From: Luteibacter sp. dw_328
GTDB lineage: Bacteria; Pseudomonadota; Gammaproteobacteria; Xanthomonadales; Rhodanobacteraceae
Reading direction: 5' to 3'
Length of the DNA: 64,000 nucleotides
NCBI RefSeq assembly: GCF_018449605.1
Contig: NZ_JAAVUW010000004.1
Coordinates: forward strand, 310,001-374,000
The translations under genes were made by a program, and so were the position numbers. Under the pieces are notes generated by a model. The model was not told where the DNA came from. It searched no databases and saw only the letters and a program-made list of their open reading frames with translations. The first letter of the stretch is position 1. Each line of letters opens with the position of its first letter. Shown piece after piece: positions 38,062 to 47,361 of the stretch.

Positions 38062-39288
38062 ATGCCATTCGACATCGCCCTAAGCGGCATCAATGCGGCG
38101 TCTTCCGACCTGGAAGTCACTGCGAACAACATCGCCAACGTCAATACCGTGGGCTTCAAGGGCTCGCGTGCCGAGTTCTCGCAGGTCTACTCGGCAGCCG
38201 GAAACAATCTTTCGGCCCAGGTCGCCGGCAGCGGCGTGCGCCTGACCAACATCTCCCAGCAGTTCAGCGACGGTGCCGCGACACAGACCGGCAACTCCTA
38301 CGACTTTGCCATCAGCGGCGCGGGTTTCTTCACCCTGCGTGACGGCTCGGGCTACTCCTATAGCCGCGCGGGCAACTTCCATCCCGATGAGAACGGGAAC
38401 GTTGTCAATGCAACCGGCCAGAACGTGCAGGTCTATCCGCCAACCGCCAACGGCGGTTTCGATATCAGCAGCCTGGCCGACCTGAAACTGACCACCGGTT
38501 CCAGTCCCGCCAAGGCGTCGGCTGCCATCGGCCTGACCGCGAACCTTGCCGCGAGCGCCACGGCGCCGACCGGTGGCGCATTCGATCCGACCAACGACAA
38601 GACCTACAACACGCTGTCGACGTTCCAGGCTTTCGATTCCCTCGGTGCCTCGCATACGGTCAACATGTACTACGTGAAGGATGCGACCAATCCCAATACG
38701 TGGAACACGCACATGACCGTCGACGGTACCGAAATCGGTACGGCCCAGCAGATGACCTTCAGTGCGGGCGGCGCGATCATCACCCCGGCCGGCGGCAAGC
38801 TCAACTACGGTTCGGTATCGCCGAACCCGGGTGCCGCGCCACTCAATCTCACCGTCGACATGAGCAAGGTCACGCAGTTCGGTGACTCCTCGTCGACCAC
38901 GGCGGTGTCGAACGACGGCTATGCCGCCGGCACGTTCTCGAACATCGACGTTGCCAAGGACGGAACGGTTTCGGCGAAGTACTCCAATAACGTGAGCGTG
39001 CCGCTCGGCCAGCTCGCCATCGCCACCTTCGCTAACAACCAGGGTCTTCGCCAGCTCAACGACACCAACTGGGCGGCGTCCTCGGACTCGGGCCAGGCGA
39101 TCCAGGGCGTGGCGAACTCCGGCGATGTCGGCAGCGTACAGTCGGGTTCGCTCGAGGCGTCGAACACGGCCGACCTGACCGCGCAGCTGGTCAATATGAT
39201 CAAGGCACAGCGCAACTACCAGGCGAACGCGCAGGTCATCTCGACCGACAACACGCTCACCCAGACGATCATCAACATCCGTAACTAA
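38062..39288 (+). CDS. flgE: flagellar hook protein FlgE
   Basis: Main hook subunit, exported by the flagellar type III system. The 408-residue product begins MPFDIALSGINAASSDLEVT with NNIANVNTVGFKGSRAEF, and ends with the LVNMIKAQRNYQANAQVIS coil common to hook and rod proteins; the central part is the D1/D2 domain. It lies 21 bp after flgD. A hairpin follows its stop. Confidence 0.95.
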   Translation: MPFDIALSGINAASSDLEVTANNIANVNTVGFKGSRAEFSQVYSAAGNNLSAQVAGSGVRLTNISQQFSDGAATQTGNSYDFAISGAGFFTLRDGSGYSYSRAGNFHPDENGNVVNATGQNVQVYPPTANGGFDISSLADLKLTTGSSPAKASAAIGLTANLAASATAPTGGAFDPTNDKTYNTLSTFQAFDSLGASHTVNMYYVKDATNPNTWNTHMTVDGTEIGTAQQMTFSAGGAIITPAGGKLNYGSVSPNPGAAPLNLTVDMSKVTQFGDSSSTTAVSNDGYAAGTFSNIDVAKDGTVSAKYSNNVSVPLGQLAIATFANNQGLRQLNDTNWAASSDSGQAIQGVANSGDVGSVQSGSLEASNTADLTAQLVNMIKAQRNYQANAQVISTDNTLTQTIINIRN

Positions 39289-39297
39289 GCGTGACAG

Positions 39298-39323
39298 CTG
39301 GCGCGGTCTCCGGGCCGCGCCAG
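39298..39323 (+). promoter_or_regulatory. intercistronic hairpin between flgE and flgF
   Basis: Perfect 9-bp stem CTGGCGCGG/CCGCGCCAG with an 8-nt loop and only a weak T-tract. It may stabilise the abundant flgE message or partly terminate before flgF. Confidence 0.6.
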
Positions 39324-39355
39324 TACGTTTCCGCAATCGAACCAGGGATTCCGCC

Positions 39356-40096
39356 ATGGACCGCTCCGTATATGTCGCGATGACCGGCGCCACGCAGATC
39401 ATGCGCGCGCAGGACGAAGTGGCACACAACCTGGCCAACGCCAACACCACCGGCTTCAAGTCGGAGTTGTCGGCGTTCCAGAGCCTGCCGGTCCAGGGCG
39501 ACGGCATGCAGACGCGCATCAACGGCGTGGCCCAGGGCACAGGTTGGGATACGACCCCCGGCGCGCAGATGCAGACCGGCAACGATCTTGATATCTCGGT
39601 GCAGGGTGACGGCTGGATTGCGGTGCAGGGTGCGGACGGCAATGAGGGCTATACCCGTGCCGGCAACCTGCGCATCGACGCCGACGGTTTGTTGACGGAT
39701 GCACGGGGCAATGCCGTCATGGGCGGCGGCGGTCCGATCACCATCCCACAGGCTTCCAGTGTGAAGATCGGCACCGATGGCACGATTTCCGTCGTTCCCC
39801 TCGGTGAATCGCCGTCCACCATCGCCACCACCGACCGCATCAAGCTCGTGAACCCCGGCAACGACCAGCTGACCTACGGCAGCGACAGCCTCATGCACAT
39901 GAAAGACGGCAGCACGCCCCAGGCGGACGCCGATGTGCGGGTGGTCTCCGGCACGATCGAATCGAGCAACGTCAACCCTTCCGATGTCCTCGTGAAGATG
40001 ATTTCCCTGTCCCGCGAGTTCGAAATGCAGGTCCGTTCCATCAAGACTGCCGACGACAACGCCCAGTCGGCATCGAAATTGCTACAGGTGGGTTAA
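39356..40096 (+). CDS. flgF: flagellar basal-body rod protein FlgF
   Basis: A 246-residue proximal rod protein. The N-terminus (MDRSVYVAMTGATQIMRAQ, then VAHNLANANTTGFKSELSAF) and the C-terminal ESSNVNPSDVLVKMISLSRE are FlgF-type. It lies 67 bp after flgE and 62 bp before flgG. Confidence 0.95.
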   Translation: MDRSVYVAMTGATQIMRAQDEVAHNLANANTTGFKSELSAFQSLPVQGDGMQTRINGVAQGTGWDTTPGAQMQTGNDLDISVQGDGWIAVQGADGNEGYTRAGNLRIDADGLLTDARGNAVMGGGGPITIPQASSVKIGTDGTISVVPLGESPSTIATTDRIKLVNPGNDQLTYGSDSLMHMKDGSTPQADADVRVVSGTIESSNVNPSDVLVKMISLSREFEMQVRSIKTADDNAQSASKLLQVG

Positions 40097-40158
40097 CCAC
40101 CGCCACGCGACGCATTTCCGTCGCCGGCATGTAAAGCGCCCAAGCGCAGGAGTCAACG

Positions 40159-40944
40159 ATGTTCTCGTCCCTCTGGATCGCCAAGACCGGCCTCGATGCG
40201 CAGCAGACGCGCATGGACGTGGTCTCGAACAACCTGGCCAATACGAACACCACGGGCTTCAAGCGCGCCCGCGCCGAGTTCGAGGATCTGACGTATCAGA
40301 ACCGCGGCCAGGCCGGTGCACAGACGACGGAGCAGACCCAGTCGCCCACCGGCTTCATGATGGGTACCGGCGTGCGTGTCGTCGGCACCCAGAAGATGTT
40401 CGACCAGGGCGGCTCACAGCAGACCGACAACCCGCTCGACGTACGCATCGACGGTCGTGGCTTCCTGCAGGTGACCCTGCCGGACGGCACGGTCGGCTAT
40501 TCGCGTGATGGTTCGCTCAAGCGCGACCAGGATGGCCAGATCACGACCAACGATGGTTACCCGCTCGAGCCTTCCATCACCATCCCCGCCAATGCCAGCA
40601 CGGTGACCATCGGAAAGGACGGCACGGTGAGCGTCACCACCGCTGCTAACGCGGCGTCGCAGCAGATCGGCACGATCCAGCTCGCCGACTTCGTCAATCC
40701 CGCCGGCTTGCAGCCGCGTGGCGACAACCTTTACCTGGAGACCGCTTCCAGCGGCGCTCCGCAGACGGGCACCGCCGGCCTCAACGGTCTGGGCACCCTC
40801 GACCAGAATGCCCTCGAAGCGTCCAACGTGAATGTCGTCGAGGAAATGGTGAACATGATCGAGACCCAGCGCGCCTACGAGATGAACTCCAAGGCGATTT
40901 CGACGGCCGATCAGATGCTTCAGTTCATCTCCAACAAGACCTGA
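40159..40944 (+). CDS. flgG: flagellar basal-body distal rod protein FlgG
   Basis: A 261-residue distal rod protein. It starts [20 protein letters not shown], then [20 protein letters not shown] and YQNRGQAG, and ends with [20 protein letters not shown]. The length of 261 is exactly typical. It is 8 bp upstream of flgH. Confidence 0.96.
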   Translation: MFSSLWIAKTGLDAQQTRMDVVSNNLANTNTTGFKRARAEFEDLTYQNRGQAGAQTTEQTQSPTGFMMGTGVRVVGTQKMFDQGGSQQTDNPLDVRIDGRGFLQVTLPDGTVGYSRDGSLKRDQDGQITTNDGYPLEPSITIPANASTVTIGKDGTVSVTTAANAASQQIGTIQLADFVNPAGLQPRGDNLYLETASSGAPQTGTAGLNGLGTLDQNALEASNVNVVEEMVNMIETQRAYEMNSKAISTADQMLQFISNKT

Positions 40945-40952
40945 GACACGTC

Positions 40953-41633
40953 ATGAATCGTTCCTTCGCACGCATCCTGCTCGCCGCGCTGCCGTTCGCC
41001 GCCCTCACGGGCTGCGCGATCGTGCCGCCGACGCCGAAGCCGATGTACACCGCCACGCTGCCGCCCGAACAGACGGCCGCACCGCAGGCGACCGGCTCGA
41101 TCTACGCCGACCAGACGTCGCTGGAACTGTTCTCCGATCCGCGCGCGCATCGTGTGGGCGACATCCTGACCATCTCGCTGGTGGAAAGCACGCAGGCCAG
41201 CAAGAAAGCGACGACGGCCACCAGCAAGAAGAACGGCAACAACATCACCGCTCCCACGATCCTCGGCCATGGGCTGAAGATCGGTGGCAACACGGCGAAT
41301 AGCACGCTGGAAAGCGACAACTCGTTCGCCGGCGATGGTTCTTCGAGCCAGAGCAACGCGCTGACCGGCCAGATCACGGTCACCGTGGCACAGCGTCTCT
41401 CCAACGGCGCGCTCATCGTGCGCGGTGAGAAGTGGCTCACGATCAACCAGGGTGAGGAGTTGGTGCGTATCTCCGGCATCGTTCGCGCCCAGGATATCGG
41501 CAACGACAATATCGTCCCGTCCAGCCGCGTAGCTGACGCCCGTATCGAATACGTCGGCAAGGGCACGCTGGCCGATTCGAATACGCGCGGCTGGCTGTCG
41601 CGCTTCTTCGACTCGAAGTGGATGCCGTTCTGA
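40953..41633 (+). CDS. flgH: flagellar L-ring lipoprotein FlgH
   Basis: Outer-membrane ring subunit. The 226-residue precursor has a lipoprotein signal ([14 protein letters not shown], Cys23). Its core contains [39 protein letters not shown], and [16 protein letters not shown] with [12 protein letters not shown]. The C-terminus ends [13 protein letters not shown], a typical beta-strand ending. Its stop overlaps the flgI start (TGATG). Confidence 0.96.
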   Translation: MNRSFARILLAALPFAALTGCAIVPPTPKPMYTATLPPEQTAAPQATGSIYADQTSLELFSDPRAHRVGDILTISLVESTQASKKATTATSKKNGNNITAPTILGHGLKIGGNTANSTLESDNSFAGDGSSSQSNALTGQITVTVAQRLSNGALIVRGEKWLTINQGEELVRISGIVRAQDIGNDNIVPSSRVADARIEYVGKGTLADSNTRGWLSRFFDSKWMPF

Positions 41634-42760
41634 TGAAGACCTTCGCACTCCGCGTTCGCAGCGTCGTCCGCACGGCCGTGGCTGTGCTGGCCCTCGGCGC
41701 CATCGTTCCGGCGCAGGCCGATCGCATCCGCGACCTGGTCCAGGTTGGCGGCGTGCGCACCAATCAGTTGATCGGATACGGCCTTGTCGTCGGCCTCGAC
41801 GGCAGCGGTGACCAGACCAGCCAGGCTCCCTTTACCACCCAGAGCCTGGAGAACATGCTCCAGCAGTTCGGCGTGACCGTGCCGGCGAACGTGCGTCCGC
41901 AGCTGAAGAATGCCGCGGCCGTGACGATCACGGCTGAGCTGCCGCCGTTTGCCAAGCCGGGTCAGCGCATCGACGTTACCGTCGCGTCGATCGGCAATGC
42001 GAAGAGCATTCGCGGCGGCGAACTCCTCATGTCGCCGCTGAAGGGTGCCGATGGCAACATTTACGCCATCGCACAGGGTAGCGTCATCGTGGGCGGCGTG
42101 AGTGCGCAGGGCAAGAGTGGCTCCAGCGTGCAGGTCAACATTTCCGCCAGCGGCCGCATTCCGGGCGGCGCCAGCATCGAGCGCAGCGTGGCGTCCTCCT
42201 TCGACAAGGGCGGTGACCTCATGCTCAATCTCAACACCGCCGACTTCACCACCGCCGCCCGTATCGCGGAGGCGGTGAATCGCAGCTTTGGCTCGGGCAC
42301 GGCCAACGCCATGGATTCTGGTTCGGTCGCCGTACGTGCGCCGTTGGATCCGTCGCAGCGCGTCTCGTGGCTCTCGACCATCCAGGCACTGGAAGTCACT
42401 CCGGGTGATGCGCCGGCGCGAATCATCGTGAACTCGCGTACCGGTACGGTCGTGATCGGTTCCGATGTCAAGGTTGGCGCGGCCGCCGTGGCTCACGGTT
42501 CCATCCAGGTCACGATCAGCGAGCAACCGCAGGTCAGCCAGCCGAATGCGTTCTCGCGTGGCCAGACGGCCGTCGTGCCGAGCAGCCAGGTGGCCGTGAG
42601 CGAAGACGGCGGCCACATGTTCAAGTTTGGTCCGGGCACCAGCCTCGACGCTATCGTGCGGGCGGTGAACCAGGTTGGCGCATCGCCGAGCGATCTCATC
42701 TCGATCCTGCAGGCGTTGAAGGAATCCGGCGCCCTGCACGCGGAACTGGTGGTCATCTGA
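41633..42760 (+). CDS. flgI: flagellar P-ring protein FlgI
   Basis: Periplasmic ring subunit. The 375-residue precursor starts [20 protein letters not shown], with a signal peptide cleaved at about AQA-DRIRDL; the mature start [20 protein letters not shown] is the family hallmark. [12 protein letters not shown] and the C-terminal [20 protein letters not shown] follow. The frame is open 15 bp upstream, but this ATG overlaps the flgH stop. It needs FlgA, encoded nearby, for assembly. Confidence 0.96.
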   Translation: MKTFALRVRSVVRTAVAVLALGAIVPAQADRIRDLVQVGGVRTNQLIGYGLVVGLDGSGDQTSQAPFTTQSLENMLQQFGVTVPANVRPQLKNAAAVTITAELPPFAKPGQRIDVTVASIGNAKSIRGGELLMSPLKGADGNIYAIAQGSVIVGGVSAQGKSGSSVQVNISASGRIPGGASIERSVASSFDKGGDLMLNLNTADFTTAARIAEAVNRSFGSGTANAMDSGSVAVRAPLDPSQRVSWLSTIQALEVTPGDAPARIIVNSRTGTVVIGSDVKVGAAAVAHGSIQVTISEQPQVSQPNAFSRGQTAVVPSSQVAVSEDGGHMFKFGPGTSLDAIVRAVNQVGASPSDLISILQALKESGALHAELVVI

Positions 42761-42761
42761 C

Positions 42762-43769
42762 ATGGCAAGCACGGTCGACGCACAGAAGCTTGGCAATTAC
42801 TCGGACATGTCCGGGTTTGCCGGCCTGCGCGCGGCCGCACAGCAGAACTCCAAGGCAGCGCTGCCGACGGTTGCCAAGCAGTTCGAATCCATCTTCACGC
42901 AGATGATGCTGAAGTCCATGCGCGACGCCAGTTCCGCGCTGGGCGACGACATGATGGGCTCGCAGGCCGCCAACTCGTATCGCGACATGTTCGATCACCA
43001 GTTGTCGGTGACACTGTCGCAAGGCAAGGGCATCGGTATCGCCGACATGCTGATGCGGCAGCTCGGTGGGACACCGTCAACCAAGTCCGACTCGGCCGAC
43101 AACGGGCTATTCACCGGTGTGACCGGTGATGCCACGACGGCCGATGCCGTCTCGTCCAAGTCGGACCAGGACAGCGGTCTCATGGACTCGCTCGAACGCC
43201 TGCTCGGTAAGGCGGGGCAGGCAGTTGGCGACGGTGCGAACGCGGTGGCCAGCGCCGTGGGCAAGATGTCCATTACCAGTCCCGAAGATTTCGTACAGAA
43301 GCTCGCGCCCCACGCGATCGAGGCGGCGAAGAAGCTCGGTGTCTCGGTGCGCGCTCTGCTCGCCCAGGCGGCCCTCGAGACGGGCTGGGGTAAGCACATG
43401 CCGGCGCAAGGCACCACGGCGAGCAACAACATGTTCGGCATCAAGGCTGGCAGCAGCTGGGACGGCAAGCGGGTCAACGTCCCCACCCTCGAGTACGAAA
43501 ACGGTGTCGCCGTGCGCAAGAAGGATAGCTTCCGCGCCTACGACTCCCCCTCGGACTCGTTCAAGGATTACGCAAACATGGTCGCCAGCAGCCCGCGCTT
43601 CGCGAGTGCTGTCGGCCGTGGCGACGATATTGCCGGCTTCGCGCATGCGCTGACCAATGGTGGCTATGCCACCGACCCCAGCTACGCGCAGAAGCTCACC
43701 GATATCGCCAATGGGCCAGTGATGAAGCAGGCGCTCGCAGCGCTCAAGCAAGTCGCAGGCGATCTGTAA
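42762..43769 (+). CDS. flgJ: flagellar rod cap / peptidoglycan hydrolase FlgJ
   Basis: A 335-residue two-domain protein. The N-terminal rod-capping domain has AKQFESIFTQMMLKSMRDAS. A linker of about 70 residues leads to the C-terminal beta-N-acetylglucosaminidase domain (about residues 175-335: LLAQAALETGWGKHMP with the catalytic Glu, then N-N-M-F-G-I-K and FRAYDSPSDSFKDYANMV). This dual form is usual in gamma- and beta-proteobacteria and lets the rod pass the cell wall. It is 1 bp after flgI. Confidence 0.95.
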   Translation: MASTVDAQKLGNYSDMSGFAGLRAAAQQNSKAALPTVAKQFESIFTQMMLKSMRDASSALGDDMMGSQAANSYRDMFDHQLSVTLSQGKGIGIADMLMRQLGGTPSTKSDSADNGLFTGVTGDATTADAVSSKSDQDSGLMDSLERLLGKAGQAVGDGANAVASAVGKMSITSPEDFVQKLAPHAIEAAKKLGVSVRALLAQAALETGWGKHMPAQGTTASNNMFGIKAGSSWDGKRVNVPTLEYENGVAVRKKDSFRAYDSPSDSFKDYANMVASSPRFASAVGRGDDIAGFAHALTNGGYATDPSYAQKLTDIANGPVMKQALAALKQVAGDL

Positions 43770-43806
43770 GCACGGGCCCACGACGAGTTAAACGAAGGAA
43801 TAGACG

Positions 43807-45678
43807 ATGGCCGATCTGCTCTCCACCGGTGTATCCGGACTGCTTGCCTCGCAAGTGGGCCTGGCCACCGTTGGTCACAACATCAGCAACGTCAATACCG
43901 CGGGCTATACGCGGCAGACGACGACATTCAATGCACGGGCGCCTCAGTACAGCGGCGGGTATTACGTCGGCCAGGGTGCCGACGCGATCAGTGTGCAGCG
44001 TGCGTACAGCCAGTTCCTGACCCAGTCGGTGTGGTCGGCGAACTCCGGGCAGAGCCGCGCGTCGCAGTATGCCAACCTCACTGCCTCGGTAAACAATGCC
44101 GTGAGTGGCTCGGCAAACCTGCAGACGGCACTCGACGGATTCTTCGGTTCCGTGAGCGACGTGGCCAATGCGCCGATCGACACGGCCAGCCGCCAGGCCA
44201 TGATCGGCAAGGCGAACACGCTGGTCGCGACGTTCAAGTCGCTGTCTTCGCAGTTCCAGCAACTCGACCAGCAGACCAACCAGCAGATCAGCGCCGCCGT
44301 GGACAGCATCAATTCGCTGGCCAAGAGCATTGCTGATCTGAATAGTCAGATCGGGAAGGGTTATGCCGGCGGTGCGGTACCGAACGACCTGCTGGACGCA
44401 CGTGACCAGGCGGTGGCCCAGCTGTCGCAGATCGTCGGTGTGAACGTCACCCAGAACACCGATCACATGTATACGGTCTCGGTGGGCAACGGCCAGCCGC
44501 TGGTCAGCGGCACCAACGCCACCACGTTGAGCACGGCGAACAACCAGTACGACGCGTCACGGCTCGAAGTCGTCGGCCCCGGCGGCTCGGTGATCAGCAA
44601 CCAGCTGGGTTCGGGTTCGCTCGGCGCGACCTTCGATTTCCGCACCAACGTATTGGACCCGGCGCGCAACCAGCTCGGCCGCGCGGCCATCGCGATGACG
44701 GACGCCTTCAACAAGCAGAGCGCGCAGGGCATCGATCTGAACGGTGCCGCCGGCGGCGATTTCTTCAGCATTTCCGACCCTGCCGTGTTCAACAGCACGA
44801 CGAACAAGGGCACCGGCTCGGTGACAGCCACGGTCGGCGACGTCTCGAAGCTCGATGCTTCCGACTACATCATGCGGTACGACGGCACCAACTGGTCGGC
44901 GACCACGACGGCCGGTGTCACTGTTCCCATGACGGGCACGGGCACGGCGGCGGATCCCTTCGTGGTCGGCGGCCTGAAGGTCACCGTTGGCGCAGGTGCC
45001 GCCGCAGGCGACAGCTTCCAGATCCAGCCGACGCGCAACGCGGCCTCGACGATGGCCGTGGCCGTCAGCGATACCAACAAAATCGCCGCATCCGGCCCGC
45101 TGGCTGCCACCAAGGGCGCGGGAAACACCGGAAAGGGCGTACTCGGCAACCTCACGGTCACGGATGTCACGAATCCAGCGTTCAACACCCCAGCCACGAT
45201 TACGTTCACCTCGCCGACGACCTATTCCATCAATGGCGGCGCCCCGCAGACTTACGCGGACGGCGACACCATCACCGGACCGGGCTGGACGCTAAAGCTG
45301 ACGGGCGCGCCTGCCGCTAACGACACGTTCTCGGTAAAACCGGCGGGTTCGGCAAGCGGCGATAACGGCAACGCACTCGCCATGGCCAACGTTGCCACCA
45401 AGGGTGTGCTCGACAACGGCGTGACGACGGTGGGTAAGGCCTATAGCCAGTTGATCGCCCAGGTGGGCACGGCCGGTTCACAGGCGAACACCGCGCTGAC
45501 GGCGCAGCAAAGCATTCTCGACCAGGCGACGGCGTCACAGCAGAGCCTGTCCGGCGTGAACATGGACGAAGAAGCGGCCAATCTCCTGCGTTTCCAACAG
45601 TCGTACGCGGCTGCAGCGCAGGTGATCAACACCGCCAACACGATCTTCAACTCCCTTCTAACCGCAGTGCAGGGCTGA
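43807..45678 (+). CDS. flgK: flagellar hook-associated protein 1 (FlgK)
   Basis: Hook-filament junction protein. The 623-residue product starts MADLLSTGVSGLLASQVGLA with GHNISNVNTAGYTRQTTTF, and ends SGVNMDEEAANLLRFQQSYA and AAQVINTANTIFNSLL, the paired terminal coils of HAP1. The Gly/Thr/Ala-rich middle is variable. It is 37 bp after flgJ and 2 bp before flgL. Confidence 0.95.
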   Translation: MADLLSTGVSGLLASQVGLATVGHNISNVNTAGYTRQTTTFNARAPQYSGGYYVGQGADAISVQRAYSQFLTQSVWSANSGQSRASQYANLTASVNNAVSGSANLQTALDGFFGSVSDVANAPIDTASRQAMIGKANTLVATFKSLSSQFQQLDQQTNQQISAAVDSINSLAKSIADLNSQIGKGYAGGAVPNDLLDARDQAVAQLSQIVGVNVTQNTDHMYTVSVGNGQPLVSGTNATTLSTANNQYDASRLEVVGPGGSVISNQLGSGSLGATFDFRTNVLDPARNQLGRAAIAMTDAFNKQSAQGIDLNGAAGGDFFSISDPAVFNSTTNKGTGSVTATVGDVSKLDASDYIMRYDGTNWSATTTAGVTVPMTGTGTAADPFVVGGLKVTVGAGAAAGDSFQIQPTRNAASTMAVAVSDTNKIAASGPLAATKGAGNTGKGVLGNLTVTDVTNPAFNTPATITFTSPTTYSINGGAPQTYADGDTITGPGWTLKLTGAPAANDTFSVKPAGSASGDNGNALAMANVATKGVLDNGVTTVGKAYSQLIAQVGTAGSQANTALTAQQSILDQATASQQSLSGVNMDEEAANLLRFQQSYAAAAQVINTANTIFNSLLTAVQG

Positions 45679-45680
45679 TT

Positions 45681-46877
45681 ATGCGTATTTCGACATCCTG
45701 GAGCGCGCAGCAATCCGTCAACACGATGCTGGATCGCCAGTACGACCTGTCGCAGACCCAGCTCGCACTCGGCAACGGCAAGGCTATCCAGACGCCTGCG
45801 GACAATCCTGCGGCGGCGGCCCGCGCGGTCGACGTCAGTTCGGCCAGTGCGCAGAACGACCAGTACACGCGCAATATCCAGTCGGCGAATACCAAGCTGT
45901 CGGCCGAGGAGAGCACCATTTCGTCAGCGGGCGATATCCTCGACCGCATCCGCACGCTCACCCTGGAAGGCATGAACGGCACGCAAACCGACGAGTCGCG
46001 ACAGTCCATCGCCACCGAGCTACGCCAGACGCTCGGCCAGCTTGTGGCCCTGGGCAACACGAAGGACGGGCAGGGCGAGTACCTCTTCGCCGGTAGCCGT
46101 ACTTCCACCCAGCCGTTTACCCAGTCCGATCTCAGCGTCAGCTATGGCGGCGACCAGAACCAGCGCATGGTGGCGGCTGCGGCGGGCCTGCAGGTCGCCA
46201 CGGGCGACAGCGGTTCCGATGTCTTCATGTCGATCCGTGGCGGCAACGGTACCTTCGTGACATCGGCCGGCGCGACCAATACCGGTACCGCCGTGGTTGG
46301 CGCAACGTCGGTGACAGATGCATCGCAGTGGGATGGGGGTAGCTACACGGTGAACTTCACCTCGCCCACGACCTATGAAATACACGACGCGACGAACCCC
46401 ACCGGTCCGGCGCTTTCGACAGGCACGTATTCGGGCGACAGCGGCACGATCAATTTCAAGGGTGCCCAGCTCAATGTCACCGGCACGCCTTCCACGGGTG
46501 ACTCGTTCGCTGTCGGGCCGTCCTCGTCACAGGATGTGTTCTCGACGGTGGCCGGCATCATCAATGCCTTCGAAACCCCGGGCGGTGGTGCGGGCATGAA
46601 CAATCAGCTCAACGCGCAGCTGCAGAACCTCGACCAGGCACAGACGAGTTTCACCGACACGCGCACCAAGATCGGTGCCCGCATGAACATCCTCGATCAG
46701 CAGACGCAGATCAGCGCGGATACGTCGCTGCAATACGCCAGCACGCTGTCGGATCTGACGGAACTCGACGTCGCCAGCGCCGCGAGCAAGTTCTCGCAGC
46801 AACAGGCCGCCCTCGATGCGGCGCAGCAGTCGTACGTCAAGATGCAGAATCTGTCGTTGTTCAACTATCTGAAGTAA
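45681..46877 (+). CDS. flgL: flagellar hook-associated protein 3 (FlgL)
   Basis: Second junction protein between hook and filament. The 398-residue product starts MRISTSWSAQQSVNTMLDRQ, with ALGNGKAIQTPADNPAAAAR like the flagellin N-terminal domain, and ends LTELDVASAASKFSQQQAAL with LSLFNYLK. Last gene of the flg operon; a terminator follows. Confidence 0.95.
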   Translation: MRISTSWSAQQSVNTMLDRQYDLSQTQLALGNGKAIQTPADNPAAAARAVDVSSASAQNDQYTRNIQSANTKLSAEESTISSAGDILDRIRTLTLEGMNGTQTDESRQSIATELRQTLGQLVALGNTKDGQGEYLFAGSRTSTQPFTQSDLSVSYGGDQNQRMVAAAAGLQVATGDSGSDVFMSIRGGNGTFVTSAGATNTGTAVVGATSVTDASQWDGGSYTVNFTSPTTYEIHDATNPTGPALSTGTYSGDSGTINFKGAQLNVTGTPSTGDSFAVGPSSSQDVFSTVAGIINAFETPGGGAGMNNQLNAQLQNLDQAQTSFTDTRTKIGARMNILDQQTQISADTSLQYASTLSDLTELDVASAASKFSQQQAALDAAQQSYVKMQNLSLFNYLK

Positions 46878-46900
46878 CGACCGCGACATGTGGAAAGGAG

Positions 46901-46923
46901 GGCGGCCGATGGCCGCCTTTTTT
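46901..46923 (+). terminator. rho-independent terminator of the flg operon
   Basis: Stem GGCGGCC/GGCCGCC with a 3-nt loop and six T residues, 24 bp past the flgL stop. Confidence 0.92.
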
Positions 46924-46956
46924 CTTGGCCGCTCGTTGCCTGCCCGCTCCGCTCTT

Positions 46957-46979
46957 TGTAGGAGCCGATTCATCGGCGA
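46957..46979 (+). repeat. REP-like palindrome
   Basis: Same 23-bp sequence as at 503-525, in the gap between the flg operon and fliC. Confidence 0.8.
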
Positions 46980-47049
46980 GCTCTTCCTTCGGTGGGGGAC
47001 TGAGGCCAGCAACCTCAAGGTCGCGGCTGCGCCGCGGGTTTATTTGCCA

Positions 47050-47073
47050 TTCGCCGATGAGTCGGCTCCCACC
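47050..47073 (-). repeat. REP-like palindrome, variant
   Basis: TTCGCCGATGAGTCGGCTCC on the plus strand, one base different from the main type, oriented opposite to the copy at 46957. The two form an inverted pair about 70 bp apart. Confidence 0.75.
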
Positions 47074-47138
47074 GAGCCCGCTTTGTTGGAGGGACTGAGG
47101 CTGGCAACCTCGTGGTTGAGCTGGCTTGAAAATAAGCC

Positions 47139-47165
47139 TAAACCCCGGGCGTCATGTGCCGATAA
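47139..47165 (+). promoter_or_regulatory. FliA (sigma-28) promoter of fliC
   Basis: TAAA (47139-47142), 15 bp, GCCGATAA (47158-47165): exact FliA consensus. The start site near 47172 leaves a leader of about 190 nt before fliC. Confidence 0.95.
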
Positions 47166-47171
47166 GGAACC

Positions 47172-47361
47172 CGACAGAGCCTGGGGCGCAGTTTCTTCCG
47201 GACCCTGATCAAGAAAGTTGTTGACAGGCAGAAAAAGCTCTCAAGTTTCTTCCCGGCGTGCCGTAAACCTCTCTGAGGCGGAAGGCTTCCATTACGGAAC
47301 CCCGCCGGACTACGCCGCACAACCTCCGGCATTTCGGTTCCGCTTACAAAGGATTATTCCC
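47172..47361 (+). promoter_or_regulatory. long 5' leader of fliC
   Basis: About 190 nt without a gene. A 7-bp stem CGGAACC/GGTTCCG (47295-47301 with 47336-47342) ends 7 bases before the AAAGGA ribosome site. GGA motifs lie in the stem and at the ribosome site, which would suit CsrA-type control, but this is inference. Confidence 0.4.

Noticed and set aside
38080..39642. 520-residue minus-strand frame across flgE-flgF
   Set aside because: Shadow of flgE and flgF; no ribosome site or known domain.
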